DNA from: Micromonospora wenchangensis
GTDB taxonomy: Bacteria > Actinomycetota > Actinomycetes > Mycobacteriales > Micromonosporaceae
NCBI RefSeq assembly: GCF_002210435.1
Contig: NZ_MZMV01000028.1
Span: 27,832 to 91,831 of the forward strand
Reading direction: 5' to 3'
DNA: 64,000 nt
In this document: one piece after another, positions 26,036 to 36,200 of the stretch
How positions within the stretch are numbered: position 1 is the stretch's first letter
Layout of the letters: each line of letters starts with the position of its first letter
Notes under the pieces: generated by a model
Seen by the model: only the letters and a program-made list of their open reading frames with translations
The model's database searches: none
What the model was told of the DNA's origin: nothing
Program-made: the position numbers and the translations under genes

Positions 26036-27160
26036 TCAACCCGCGCCGACGTACCCGGGGCCGGTCAGGTCGGGGGCGGTCAGGTCGGGGGCGGTCAGGT
26101 GGAACGTCGACGGCGCGGGTTGCCGACGGGCCACCAGGTGCAGTCGCTGGACGGCGCGGTCGGCGTCGACGGCGATGTGGTCCCGGCACGCGCAGGGTTC
26201 CTCGTCGAAGCCGGCGAACCGGTAGGCGATCTCCATCATCCGGTTGCGGTCGTTGGGCCGGAAGTCGGCGATCAGGTGCGCGCCGGCGCGGGCGGCCTGG
26301 TCCACCAGCCAGGTCAGCAGGACGGTGCCGGTGCCGAAGGACACCACCCGGCAGGAGGTGGCCAGCAGCCGCAGGTGCCACACTCCCGGGTGTTTCTCCA
26401 GGACCAGCACACCGACCGCGCCGTGCGGCCCGAACCGGTCGGTCAGGGTCGTGACCAGGACCTCGTACCGGGGGTCGGCCATCAGGGTCCGCAGCACCCG
26501 GTCCGGGTAGTGCACGCCGGTCGCGTTCATCTGGCTGGTCCGCAGGGTCAACTCCTCGACGCGCGCCAGGGTCGCGGCGTCGGCCCGCCGGATGTGCATC
26601 ACCAGTTCCAGTGAGCGGAGGAAGTCCTCGGCCGGGCCGGTGAACCGGGCCTGCTCGTCGGCCCGCCGCTGACCGGCCTGGTACATCTGCCGGCGTCGCC
26701 GGGCGTCCGCGGTGACCGACGTCGGGGTGAACTCGGGGCGGTCCAACAGGGTGGTGGCCACGCGGGCGTCGTAGCAGCGTACCTGCGGCAGGTGGAAGGC
26801 GACCTCGGCCCGTTCGGCCGGTTGGTCGTCGATGAAGGCGATGGTGCCGAGCGCGAAGCCGAGCCGGTCGGCGATCCGGCGGACGGCGTCGGACTTGCGT
26901 CCCCACCCGATCTGCGGTGCGACGAAGTACTCGGCGACGCCGAGCGCGCGCAGTCGGGCCCAGGCCGGCTCGTGGTCGTTGCGGCTGCACACCGACTGGA
27001 GGATGCCCCGGGCGTCGAGGCCGGTGATCACCGCCCGGATCGGGTCGGGGAGCACGACCTGCTCGGCTTCGAGCAGGACACCTCGCCAGAGGGTGTCGTC
27101 CAGATCCCAGACCAGGCACTTCACGGTCGCGGGTGGCACCGTGGGGACCTCGTGGGTCAC
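26036..27160 (-). CDS. fkbH: FkbH-like HAD-IIIC protein, glyceryl-ACP formation
   Basis: 374 residues from the GTG at 27160 (GGAG ribosome site). HAD motif I appears as KCLVWDLDDTLWRG, with SVCSRND and FIDDQPAERAEV, then a GNAT-like C-terminal half. FkbH captures 1,3-bisphosphoglycerate, dephosphorylates it and loads the glyceryl group on the dedicated ACP. The C-terminus has three tandem copies of a T-A-P-D-L-like unit (DNA repeat at 26063-26099). Fifth-to-last step of one long operon; fkbI lies 59 bp upstream. Confidence 0.9.
   Translation of the reverse strand: MTHEVPTVPPATVKCLVWDLDDTLWRGVLLEAEQVVLPDPIRAVITGLDARGILQSVCSRNDHEPAWARLRALGVAEYFVAPQIGWGRKSDAVRRIADRLGFALGTIAFIDDQPAERAEVAFHLPQVRCYDARVATTLLDRPEFTPTSVTADARRRRQMYQAGQRRADEQARFTGPAEDFLRSLELVMHIRRADAATLARVEELTLRTSQMNATGVHYPDRVLRTLMADPRYEVLVTTLTDRFGPHGAVGVLVLEKHPGVWHLRLLATSCRVVSFGTGTVLLTWLVDQAARAGAHLIADFRPNDRNRMMEIAYRFAGFDEEPCACRDHIAVDADRAVQRLHLVARRQPAPSTFHLTAPDLTAPDLTGPGYVGAG
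26063..26099. repeat. Short tandem repeat in the 3' end of fkbH
   Basis: A 15-bp unit (GGTCAGGTCGGGGGC) is present about two and a half times, giving repeated L-T-A-P-D residues at the C-terminus. Probably slippage-prone and structurally unimportant. Confidence 0.7.
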
Positions 27161-27219
27161 GTCGGCTCCTTCGGGCTGGCGTTCGTCAGCGGTGTGGGGC
27201 GTTCGGCGCGGCGGCGGGG

Positions 27220-28350
27220 TCACCGGCGGTTGACCACGTGGTCGGCCAGCATCAGCTGGCACATCTCGGTGCTGCCCTCGATGATCTCCATGAGCTTGGC
27301 GTCGCGGTACGCCCGGGCGACGGGGTGCCCGTCGACGGCACCGGCCGACGCCAGGACCTGGACCGCGTCGGCGGCGGCCCGGGCGGCGTGCCTGGCGCTC
27401 ACGTACTTGGCCAGGACGGTGGCGGTGACCATGTCGGGCGAGCCGGTGTCCCAGCAGCGGCTGGCGTGCTCACAGACGCGGGTGGCCACCTGCTCGGCGG
27501 ACCACAGGTCGGCCAGGTGCCGCGCGACGAGCTGGTGGTGGGCCAGCGGACGGCCGAACTGGTGGCGGGAGCCGGCGTGTTCGACGGCCGCCGTCAGGCA
27601 GGCCCGCAGGATCCCCACGCACCCCCAGGCGACCGAGATCCGGCCGTAGCTCAGCGCCGTGGTCACCAGTAGGGACATCGACTGCCCACCGGCACCGAGC
27701 AGGCTGCTGGTGGGCAGCCGCACCGCGTCGAACCACACGTCGGCGTGTCCAGCCGCCCGGCATCCCAGCGGCTCCGCCCGCCGGCGTACGCGTACCCCGG
27801 GGGTGGCCCGGGGCACCACCACCACGGCCGCCTGGTCACCCAGTCGGGCGAAGGTCAGGAGCAGGTCGGCGTGGTCGGCGGCGGTCACCCACACCTTGTG
27901 GCCGTCGAGACGCAGGGTGTCGCCGGTGACGGTGACGGTGGTGGTCATGGCCGACAGATCGCTGCCCGCCTGCGGTTCGGTGAAGGCCACGGCGGCCGTG
28001 TCCGTGGCGGCCAGGCGGGGCAGCAGCGACCTGGCCTGGGCCCGGTCGGCCAACCGTTCGACGGCCCACGCCGCCATCCCCTGGGAGGTCATGACGCTGC
28101 GCAGGGAGCTGCACAGGCTGCCGACCCGGGCGGTGAACTCGCCGCTGTCCAGGCTGCTCCAGCCCGGTCCGCCGTACCCGGTGGGGATCTGGGGGGCGAG
28201 CAGGCCGGCGGCGTTGAGTTCGCGCACCACCTCCGCGGGTAGCCGGCCCGCCCGGTCCCAGTCGCCCGCCCGGTCGCCGACCAGGCGGGCGACGACCGTG
28301 GCGGCGTCGGCGGGGGTGACGGCGGGTGCGGCGGCGATGGTGTCAGGCAC
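27220..28350 (-). CDS. fkbI: Acyl-CoA dehydrogenase-like oxidase of hydroxymalonyl-ACP formation
   Basis: 376 residues. Flavoprotein of the acyl-CoA dehydrogenase fold: AVAFTEPQAGSDLSAMTT (FAD/substrate motif) and a C-terminal MEIIEGSTEMCQLMLADHVV. FkbI oxidises 2-hydroxy-3-oxopropionyl-ACP to hydroxymalonyl-ACP. It starts eight bases inside the end of the ACP gene, so the two are translationally coupled. Confidence 0.9.
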   Translation of the reverse strand: MPDTIAAAPAVTPADAATVVARLVGDRAGDWDRAGRLPAEVVRELNAAGLLAPQIPTGYGGPGWSSLDSGEFTARVGSLCSSLRSVMTSQGMAAWAVERLADRAQARSLLPRLAATDTAAVAFTEPQAGSDLSAMTTTVTVTGDTLRLDGHKVWVTAADHADLLLTFARLGDQAAVVVVPRATPGVRVRRRAEPLGCRAAGHADVWFDAVRLPTSSLLGAGGQSMSLLVTTALSYGRISVAWGCVGILRACLTAAVEHAGSRHQFGRPLAHHQLVARHLADLWSAEQVATRVCEHASRCWDTGSPDMVTATVLAKYVSARHAARAAADAVQVLASAGAVDGHPVARAYRDAKLMEIIEGSTEMCQLMLADHVVNRR

Positions 28351-28645
28351 CGTGGTCGCCGGGCTCGCCGGTGCGGAGCCGGTCGACCAGGGCGACCATC
28401 CGGCGTACGGTCCGGAAGTTGTCCAGCCGCAGGTCGGTGCCGCGCACGGAGACCCCGTACGTCTGCTCCAGGTGCACCACCAGCTCCATCGCGAACAGGG
28501 ACGACAGTCCGCCGGTGGCGAAGAGGTCCGTGTCCGGCGGCCAGGCCCGCCCGGTGCGCGCCGTCAGAAAGCGCACCAGCTCCGCCGTGACGGTGTCGAC
28601 ACGGTCGCCGGTGTCCGACACCTCCTGGTCGGATGGCACAGTCAT
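28343..28645 (-). CDS. fkbJ: Dedicated acyl carrier protein for hydroxy/methoxymalonyl unit
   Basis: About 100 residues from the ATG at 28645, with GGGAGA as ribosome site; the start overlaps the fkbK stop (TGATGA). The phosphopantetheine site is in LFATGGLSSLFAMELVVHLE, with G-L-S-S instead of the usual D-S-L. The first Ser of the pair follows Leu and is the likely attachment site. It carries glyceryl and later methoxymalonyl groups. Confidence 0.88.
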   Translation of the reverse strand: MTVPSDQEVSDTGDRVDTVTAELVRFLTARTGRAWPPDTDLFATGGLSSLFAMELVVHLEQTYGVSVRGTDLRLDNFRTVRRMVALVDRLRTGEPGDHGA

Positions 28646-29532
28646 CACAGGTCTCCCTCGTAGTGGTAGAAACCCCGCCCGCTCTTGCGGCCGAGGTGCC
28701 CGGCCCGGACCTTGGTCAGCAGCAGCTCGCAGGGGCGGCAACTCTCGTCGCCGGTGCGCTCGTGCAGCACCCACAGGGAGTCGACCAGGTTGTCCAGGCC
28801 GATGAGGTCGGCGGTGCGCAGCGGACCCGTCGGGTGTCCCAGACATCCCTGTAGGAGGGTGTCGACGGATTCGACGCTTGCGGTGCCGGCGGCCACCACC
28901 CGGACCGCATTGTTGATCATGGGGTGCAGGATGCGGCTGGTGACGAAGCCGGGAGCGTCCTCGACCACCACCGGCTCGCGGCCCAGGACGGCGAGCAGCC
29001 GGCGTACGGCGTCCAGGGTGTGCGGGCCGGTGCGGGGGCCCCGGATCACCTCGACGGTCCGGATCAGGTAGGGCGGGTTCATGAAGTGGCTGCCGACCAG
29101 GTCCTCGGGTCGTGCCACCGACCGGGCCAGTTCGTCGATGGGAATGGAGGAGGTGTTGGACACCACCGGGGTGCCGGGTGTCACCAGGGCGGAGACCTCA
29201 GTGAGCACCTTCGCCTTGGCGTAGGGGTCCTCGGTGACCGCCTCGACCACGGCGGTGAGGCCGGTCCGCCCCGTCGGGACGTCCGTGAGGGACGGTCCGA
29301 CGTCCAGCGGGCCGGGTCGGACGTCCGGGGGCAGGGTTCCCATCAGCCGGGCGGTGCGGACCTGCCGGTCGACCCGGGCGGTGGCATCGGCCAGCCGTCC
29401 CCGGTCCACGTCGATGATCGACACGGCGATGCCGTGCCCGACCGCCAGCGCGGCGATGCCCGTTCCCATCACCCCCGCGCCGAGCACCGCCAGCCGTTGC
29501 CCCGCATCCGGTGTTGCGTTCTGCCCCGTCAC
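28645..29532 (-). CDS. fkbK: 3-hydroxyacyl-CoA dehydrogenase-like oxidoreductase
   Basis: 295 residues. Rossmann motif LAVLGAGVMGTGIAALAVGHG, then SNTSSIPIDELA, GSHFMNPPYLIRTVEVI and the C-terminal GFVTSRILHPMINNAVRVV with LGRKSGRGFYHYE. This is the 3-hydroxybutyryl-CoA dehydrogenase pattern. FkbK oxidises glyceryl-ACP at C3 to 2-hydroxy-3-oxopropionyl-ACP using NAD(P)+. Directly upstream of fkbJ, with which it overlaps. Confidence 0.9.
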   Translation of the reverse strand: MTGQNATPDAGQRLAVLGAGVMGTGIAALAVGHGIAVSIIDVDRGRLADATARVDRQVRTARLMGTLPPDVRPGPLDVGPSLTDVPTGRTGLTAVVEAVTEDPYAKAKVLTEVSALVTPGTPVVSNTSSIPIDELARSVARPEDLVGSHFMNPPYLIRTVEVIRGPRTGPHTLDAVRRLLAVLGREPVVVEDAPGFVTSRILHPMINNAVRVVAAGTASVESVDTLLQGCLGHPTGPLRTADLIGLDNLVDSLWVLHERTGDESCRPCELLLTKVRAGHLGRKSGRGFYHYEGDL

Positions 29533-29583
29533 CAGGGTCTCCCTTCGTTGCCCGGCCCGGTTCGCGGGCCACGCCGGCCGCGG

Positions 29584-30765
29584 TCACACCTCGGAGTGGT
29601 CCGCCTTCCGCCCCTCGACCGACGATCCGTTGACTGCCGACGATCCGTTGACGGACCGTGATCCGTTGGCTGCCGGTGATCCGTTGACGGCGGACGCGTC
29701 GGTGGCGGTGCCGTCGGTGGGGACGCCGGGGTCGGTGTAGAACTGCCGGGCCCACTGCCGGTACCGACCGATGGGGCCGTCTCCCCGGGCGAGCTTCGGC
29801 TGTTCGACGTGCTCCTGGTGGTGCCACATCAGCAGGTCCGCGCCGGTGTCGACCGAGGCCACCCGTTGGGCGATGACGCCGAGCAGCCGGGCGACGGGCA
29901 TCGCCGTGGCCTTGGCGGCCCGCTCGGGCAGGAACGGCAGGCCGGCCAGTTCCAGTTTGGTGCCCATCCGGAGGTGGATCCGGCCCGGTGTGGTGGGGGT
30001 GGCGTGCAGCATGACGTACAGGTCGCCGGCCCCGTTGGGCAGCCGGGTGCGGGCCGCGATGGTGGCCAGTCCGATCACGGTGAGGGTGTAGGACTGGCGG
30101 ATCTGGCGCATGACGGTGCCCCGGGCGGTGGCGGTGACGGTGCTGACCGGCTCCCCCATCACCGGTGTCCCCTCGATGACCAGGTCCCGCAGTCCGTGCA
30201 GCGCCGGGAGGTGACCCCAGTCGAAGGCGTTCTCGATGACGTCCTGCGGGTGGCCGGCGATGTCGAAGGTGTTGTGGCTGTAGGGTTGCCGATCGTCCAT
30301 GCCGAAGGTCGGGACCTGCCACTGCGGGGCGAGGCCGAGGGCGTGCCACCACACGTAGATCGATCCGTTGGCCTCGCAGACCGGGAACTGGCTCAGGGTC
30401 GCCTTGGGTGGCGGCAGGTCGTAGCCGGTGCGTACGCAGGCCCCGGAGGGGTCGAAGGCGAACCGGTGGAACGGGCAGACGAGTTCCTCGCCGTCGAGGG
30501 TGCTGCCGACGCCCAGGTGTGCCCCGAGGTGGGGGCAGCGGGGGTTGACCGCCCGCAGCAGCCCGCGGGGGGTCCGGTAGACGACCACCTCGCCGCCCAT
30601 GAACGGGCGGGTGGTGATGGTCCCGGGACGGACCTCGTCGGAGAAGGCCACGCAGAACCACCCGTTCGGGTCGGGACGGGTGGGCGGGTGGAGGCGGTCG
30701 GCCGGCGCGGCGGTGTGCCGCCGGATCTCGTGGTCGCGGAGCAGTTGTTTGACCAGTGGTTTCAT
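29584..30765 (-). CDS. Rieske non-haem iron oxygenase
   Basis: 393 residues. Rieske cluster ligands CPHLGAHLG (Cys-x-His) and CPFHRFAFD (Cys-x2-His) lie at about 75-100. The mononuclear iron site is NAFDWGHLPALHGL (D-x2-H-x4-H). This is the KshA/VanA-like type that needs a separate reductase; none is visible here. It probably hydroxylates or desaturates the polyketide. The C-terminus has a tandem V-N-G-S repeat. In the PKS operon, 11 bp below the P450. Confidence 0.85.
   Translation of the reverse strand: MKPLVKQLLRDHEIRRHTAAPADRLHPPTRPDPNGWFCVAFSDEVRPGTITTRPFMGGEVVVYRTPRGLLRAVNPRCPHLGAHLGVGSTLDGEELVCPFHRFAFDPSGACVRTGYDLPPPKATLSQFPVCEANGSIYVWWHALGLAPQWQVPTFGMDDRQPYSHNTFDIAGHPQDVIENAFDWGHLPALHGLRDLVIEGTPVMGEPVSTVTATARGTVMRQIRQSYTLTVIGLATIAARTRLPNGAGDLYVMLHATPTTPGRIHLRMGTKLELAGLPFLPERAAKATAMPVARLLGVIAQRVASVDTGADLLMWHHQEHVEQPKLARGDGPIGRYRQWARQFYTDPGVPTDGTATDASAVNGSPAANGSRSVNGSSAVNGSSVEGRKADHSEV
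29624..29686. repeat. 18-bp tandem repeat, 4 copies
   Basis: GATCCGTTG recurs at 29624, 29642, 29660 and 29678. It encodes the V-N-G-S repeats at the C-terminus of the Rieske protein and is likely to vary between strains. Confidence 0.8.
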
Positions 30766-30775
30766 GGTTGTTCTC

Positions 30776-32227
30776 CTAGTGGGCGACCGGGCAGACGCCG
30801 GGGCCCGATCCGACGGCCGGCGGCACGGGCTGCGACGTGGCGACCGGTGGCGAGTGGGTTGCGGTGGTCTCCGTCGCCTGGCGCTGCCGCAGCCGCAGCC
30901 GCAGCCCGCGCGAGCTCAGGCTGGTTTCCACCTTGGGTCGGAAGGGTTCGTCGCCGACCGGGGTCAGCTCCCAGCGGGCCGTCACGGCGGTGAGGGCGAG
31001 GATCGCCTCGGTGAGGGCGAACTGGTCCCCGATGCACTTGCGTGCGCCGGCGCCGAACGGGACGTAGCTGGCCCGGTCGGGTGAGGTGTCGAGCCAGCGG
31101 TCCGGGTCGAACCGGGTCGGGTCGGCGTACAGGTCGGGTCGACGGTGGATCAGGTACGGGCTGAGCACGAGGGTGTCGCCGCGGCGTAGCCGTACCCCGT
31201 CGAGTTCGGCTTCGCCGGTGACGGTCCGGGTCATCATCCAGGCGGGCGGGTAGAGCCGGAGGGTCTCGGTGACCACCCGGGCCGCCAGGTCGAGTCGGGG
31301 CAGGTGTTCGGGGCCGGGCAGGGCGCCGGCCAGGACGGTGTCGGTCTCGGCGTGGAGTCGGCGTTGGATCTCCGGGTGGGTGGCTGTCAGGTACAGGGCC
31401 CAGGCCAGGGTGATGGCGGTGGTTTCCATGCCGCCGAGGAAAAAGGTGAGGGCCTGGTCGGCCAGTTCGGAGTCGCTGAGCCGCTGCTCGTGGTCGCGGC
31501 TTTCCACGTCGACCGCGGCGACCAGTGCGGAGAGCAGGTCGGCGTGGTCGGTGGGGTCGGCGCGGCGGGCGGCGACGATGTCGGTGATGGTGGCGAACAG
31601 CCGGGCGCGGGCCTGGTCGTAGCGTCGTTTCGCGGGGGTCGGCAGCCGGCGCAGCAGGGCCGGGGTCATCATGCGGCGGAAGAAGGCGCTCACCACGGTG
31701 TTCGTGTCGGCCAGGGCCCGGCGGAGGGTTTCCGCGGGGAGGGACCCGCTGAACATCGTCTCCATGGTGGCCTGGGTGGTGAGGGTCATCATCTCCCGGG
31801 TGACGTCGAGCACCTGACCGTCGTGCCAGGAACCGGCGGTGGCGTCGGAGGCCCGGCCGAACACGGCCGCGTAGCCGTGCAGGCGTCGCGGGTGGAACGA
31901 CGGTTGGCACAGCCGTCGTTGTCGCCGGTGCAGCGGGTACGGGCAGGTGGACAAGCCGTCGCCGATGACCTCCCGGATCCGGTCGTAGATCGGGCCGCCC
32001 TTGTCGAAGGTGCGGTCGTTGACGAAGACGTGCCGGGTCAGGGTCGGGTCGCAGATGAGCAGTGCGGTGGTCGGGCCCAACCGGACCCGCACCATCGTCG
32101 GGTATCCGGCCAGGGAGCGGATGAACGCCAGCGGGTCCCGCAGCAGGGGCAACGCGTGCCCGAGCAGGGGTAGTGCGCCGGGTGCCAGGGGTACCGACGC
32201 GGTGGTCGTCGTGCGTGTCGCGGTCAT
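30776..32227 (-). CDS. Cytochrome P450
   Basis: 483 residues. I-helix GGMETTAITLAW, K-helix ETLRLYPP, and haem loop FGAGARKCIGDQFA with the Cys ligand. The E-T pair in the I-helix and the overall pattern resemble membrane-type/class CYP102-like or fatty-acid-type P450s, so a lipid-like substrate is plausible. The C-terminal ~40 residues are Pro/Thr-rich. Three bases separate its ATG from the KASIII-like gene; redox partners are not encoded here. Confidence 0.9.
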   Translation of the reverse strand: MTATRTTTTASVPLAPGALPLLGHALPLLRDPLAFIRSLAGYPTMVRVRLGPTTALLICDPTLTRHVFVNDRTFDKGGPIYDRIREVIGDGLSTCPYPLHRRQRRLCQPSFHPRRLHGYAAVFGRASDATAGSWHDGQVLDVTREMMTLTTQATMETMFSGSLPAETLRRALADTNTVVSAFFRRMMTPALLRRLPTPAKRRYDQARARLFATITDIVAARRADPTDHADLLSALVAAVDVESRDHEQRLSDSELADQALTFFLGGMETTAITLAWALYLTATHPEIQRRLHAETDTVLAGALPGPEHLPRLDLAARVVTETLRLYPPAWMMTRTVTGEAELDGVRLRRGDTLVLSPYLIHRRPDLYADPTRFDPDRWLDTSPDRASYVPFGAGARKCIGDQFALTEAILALTAVTARWELTPVGDEPFRPKVETSLSSRGLRLRLRQRQATETTATHSPPVATSQPVPPAVGSGPGVCPVAH

Positions 32228-32230
32228 GGG

Positions 32231-33250
32231 TCACCTTGTTTTCCGGTCTGCCGTCGTCCCGCCGGGCGGCGGGCGGGTGATCTCGATCAGGGCGGTGGTC
32301 CAGCGGAAGCCGAGGCCGAAGCTGACGACGAGGACGCGTTCGCCGACCCGTAGTGCGCCGGTGCGGAACATCCGGTCGAGGGCGAGCAGGACGTCGCACG
32401 GGCCGGCATGACCCAGGTGGCGGCCGAAGGTCCAGTTGGTGTCGGTGGCGCGGCGGTGCAGCGGGGGCCCGGACAGCACCAGGTCGAGCACGGCCGAGCC
32501 GATGGCGATGGCCACCACGTGGGAGATGTCGGCGGCGGTCAGGCCGGTCTCGTCGAGGACGGTGTCGACGCAGTGGCGGGTGCGGCGTCGCAGGGTGTCG
32601 ATGTGGGGCAGGAGCCCGGTCTGTTCGGCGAGGAAGCGTCGTCCGGGGCCGGTGGCGTCGTCGTGTTCACCGGCGCGGGTCAGCACCTCCAGTTGCGGTT
32701 CGGTGGCCTGGGCGGTGGCCAGTAGTCGGGCGAAGCCGGTGCCGCGGGTGAGCACGGCGGCTGCTCCGGCGTCGCCGGCGACGTAGCCGATGTCGCGGAC
32801 GTGGGCCCACCGCTGGTGTGGGAAGCGGGCGGCGGCGGTGACCAGGGCCGCCGGGGCGGTGGGTTGGGCGGTCAGGTGTTCGGCGGCGGTCACCAGGGCG
32901 GCTGCGCCGCCGTCGCTGGCCGCGCCGACCTCGATGCCGGTGCCGCGGGTGGCTCCGAGGACCCGCAGCAGGTAGGGCGCGGGTGTGTAGTGGTCCTCGT
33001 CCTGGAAGGTGGCGTGGGCCAGCAGGCTCACGTCGGTGCTGGGGACGTTGGCGTGGTGCAGTGCCAGCAGGGCGGCGCGGGCGGCCATCTGGGTCGCGGT
33101 CTGCCCGGTCGAGACCGCTGCGGAGGTGAATCCGTTGGTGGCGGCCATGGACGGCCGGCCGGTCCGGGTGCCGTCCCACGGGTCGTGTTCGGGTCGGATC
33201 GGGGGTATCCAGGAGCCGGTTCCGGCGATCGTGATGTCGTGCCACAGCAC
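32231..33250 (-). CDS. KASIII-fold (FabH/DpsC-like) protein lacking the catalytic cysteine
   Basis: 339 residues from the GTG at 33250, with GAGGAG six bases upstream. Thiolase-fold landmarks are present (ITIAGTGSWIPP, IEVGAASDGGAAALVTAAEHL, GRHLGHAGPCDVLLALD). The Cys-nucleophile position falls in A-A-S-D-G-G, so it is Ser rather than Cys. The C-terminal FabH His/Asn dyad is not in canonical form either. This fits the actinobacterial KASIII-like group in which a Ser takes the place of Cys, as in DpsC, used for starter loading or acyl transfer. It probably primes the PKS or transfers its product; which one is open. Confidence 0.8.
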   Translation of the reverse strand: MLWHDITIAGTGSWIPPIRPEHDPWDGTRTGRPSMAATNGFTSAAVSTGQTATQMAARAALLALHHANVPSTDVSLLAHATFQDEDHYTPAPYLLRVLGATRGTGIEVGAASDGGAAALVTAAEHLTAQPTAPAALVTAAARFPHQRWAHVRDIGYVAGDAGAAAVLTRGTGFARLLATAQATEPQLEVLTRAGEHDDATGPGRRFLAEQTGLLPHIDTLRRRTRHCVDTVLDETGLTAADISHVVAIAIGSAVLDLVLSGPPLHRRATDTNWTFGRHLGHAGPCDVLLALDRMFRTGALRVGERVLVVSFGLGFRWTTALIEITRPPPGGTTADRKTR

Positions 33251-33267
33251 CGTTGTCTCCTCGGCGG

Positions 33268-36200
33268 TCAGGGAAGGGCCGGTTGGGGGGTGTCGGCGTG
33301 CGGCCGGATCAGCCTTCCGCTGTGGTCGGTGGCGTGCGCGCTGACCCCGGTGACGCGGGCCAGGACGTGGCCGTCGGGGGTGGCGGCGGTCAGCGTGCCG
33401 TCGGCGAAGCGGCAGTGCAGTCGGATCGTCGGGTGGGCGGCGCTGAGCTGGCAGTCGTTGCCGGGCCCGCCGAGGTCCACGGTTTCGATGCCGGCCATCG
33501 GGCCGACCAGGGGTGGCCGGTCGCCGTGGGGTGGTAGGAGCAGCAGGTGCACCATGGCGTCCAGCAGGATCGCCGGTACGGTCATCCCGGCCAGGGCCGG
33601 GCTCCATGCCTGGTGGTCGAGGCGGAAGGTGGCGCTCGTGCCGTGGGGTCCCCGGGCGTACTCGCCGGTTCCGGCGAACGGGCCGCTGAGGGTGATCGGC
33701 AGGTCGGCGGAGTAGACCGGCATCGTGAAGTCCGGTTCGGGGCGGTGCGCCGTCTGGTCGGTCGGCGCGGGCAGTGCGGGGTGCCGGTCGGCGAGCACGA
33801 CGGTCGCCTCGCAGAGCAGGTCGTTGAAGCGTAGGACCTTGCCGTTGCGGCCGATCCGGTTGGTGGTGATCCGGACGGCCACCACGGCCCGGTCCGGGGA
33901 CCGGTCGGTGAGCCGGGCCTCCACGGTGATGGTGCGGGGTGGGCCGGCGGACCTGACGGTCACCGACGTGTGGCAGGCCAGGTCACGGAATCCGGTGACG
34001 GTGAGGTCGGGGCAGAGGTGTACGGCGGCGCCGGCGGCGGCTTCGAGGGCGAACGTGCCGGGCAGGACGTACTCCCCGTTGACGCGGTGGTGGCGCATCC
34101 ACCGGCCGTCCTGCTCGGCGAGGGTGTGTGGTTCCCAGGTCTTGGTGAACACCGCCCAGCGGTGGCCGCGCAGCAGGACGCCGTCGAGCAGCGGCGTGGC
34201 CAGGGTCGGGTCGGGTGGGGTGGGTGGCGGGGCGTCCGGTACGGGCAGTGGCAGCGGGCCGCCGGTGGTGTCGGTGTTGATCCCCCGCTGTCCCAGCAGG
34301 ACGCGTTCCTCGTCGCGGATGAAGAAGACCGCCGCCCCGTTGCCGGGTCGGGTCACCGCGTGGAGGAACTGGGCGGCGCCCTGTCTGCTGCTGATGTAGG
34401 CGTCCATCCGGTTGCGGCGCAGGGTCTCCTGCATGGCGGTGCTGCTGGCGACGCCGACCTCCCGCCAGCCGCTCCAGAGGATGGCGAGTTCGCGGTGTCC
34501 GTCGGGTGCGGTGCGGTCGGCCCAGGCGCTCGCGTAGGCCAGGTATTCGTTGACGGCGCAGTAGTCGACGTCTCCGGGTGCCGGGGCGAGGGTGGCCAGG
34601 GTGCTGAAGTTGCACCAGACGCGGGGTGGCCGGCCGGCCAGGGCGCGTTTGAGGTTGCGGTAGCCGGTGGCCTTGGTGGCCCGGACCGCCCGGAAGTCGG
34701 TCAGGGTCTTCGCGTGCAGGGCCCGGGAGCGCAGGTCGAGGACGGTGTTGACGAGCAGGTCGATGCGTCCGTGCCGGTCCATGATCTCGTCGAGGACGGC
34801 GGTGGTCCGGTCCGCGTCGAGGACGTCGCCGACGCGGTGGTGGACCCGGTCGGGTCCGCACAGTTCGGTGAGCCGGTGCACGGTCCGGCGTACCTCCAGG
34901 CGGGCCTGGGCACGTTCGTAGGCGGTCCTGAGGTCCCGCAGCGACGCGTCGGGGTTGTCGCGGCGTCCGGCGGCGATGAACGCGGCCTGGGACGGCAGTT
35001 CGTCGTCGGTGTCCGGTAGCGGGGTGCGGCCGATGACGTACAGGTGGGGCCGGTCGGTGGTGCGGGCCACGGCGTCGAGGAGTTCGGGGGTGATGCCCCG
35101 GGCCCCGCCGAAGGCGACCACGACCGCGCCGGGGGGCAGGGCGGGTTGCGGGGTCCGGTGCGCGGGCTCGTCGTCGGCGACGGTGAGTTCGTACCAGGTC
35201 TGTCCGCGGCAGGCGAGGGTGTGCGTCGGTACGCGGGCGGTCGTGGCCCGGGCCAGTTGGGCCAGTGCGGTCGGGGCGTGCGACGTGTCGGTGATCAGGG
35301 CGTTTCCGCCGCACTGCGGGATCTCGGCGCGCACGGAGCGGACGAGTCCGGTGAACAGGCCGGCGAGGGGGTGGGTCGTTGCCTGCGGTAGTGCGGCCAG
35401 CAGCACGGCGGCGAGTGATCCGCCGGCCCGCAGGGCGGGCAGCGCGGCCTGGATGGTGGTGAACGCCAGGTCCTGGAGGTCCTCCAGGCGGGTGGCTTCG
35501 GTGTCGTCGGTGTCGTCGGCGGGGGTTTCGAGTCGGGTGAGGATCCGGATGTGGCGTGGCACGAACGGTAGGCCGGCCAGGGCGTCGGCGGCGGCGTCGG
35601 GCGGTACGTGGCTGGCGGCGTCGACTCCCGGTCCCGGTGACCAGATGGCGATGTCGGGCCCGGTGACGGCGGTGGCGAGGTCCGGGGTGTCGGTGACGAC
35701 GATGCTCCCGGCCGGGATCGCGGGCCCGTCGGGGTCCGGTGGGGTCAGCGGCCGCAGGTGGAGGGTCTGCCGGCGGCCGATGGGCTGCTCGGCGAGGTCC
35801 GGAACGGCCCCGTCGGGGTCGGGGCCGGTCGGTCCGGTGAACCGGATCGTGGGTGATCCGGGGGCGGCCGGTGACACGACGGTGCCGGTGCCGGTGACGA
35901 CGCCCCGCAGCACCGCCAGCAGGGCGTCGAGGGCCAGGTAGGTGCGGTCGGCGCCGGCGGCGGCGGGCAGGGTGTGGGGCGGGTCGTCGGCGGTGCGCCC
36001 GGGTGTCGTGGTGAGGGTGCCCAGGATGGGCAGGCCGTGGTCCCGGGCGGTGCAGCGGCGGGCGACGGCGACGACGGCGGCGCCTTCGGCGACCGTGCGG
36101 CCCGCCGGTACGAGGGTGTCCAGGTGCGCGTCCCATCCGCTGATCGGCCGCAGGCTCACCGCGCCGACGAGAGCCAGGTCGCAGGCCTGGTGGCGGAGCT

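Noticed and set aside
27220..28350. fkbI as a housekeeping acyl-CoA dehydrogenase
   Set aside because: Its position between fkbH, the ACP and fkbK, with overlapping genes, identifies the extender pathway.
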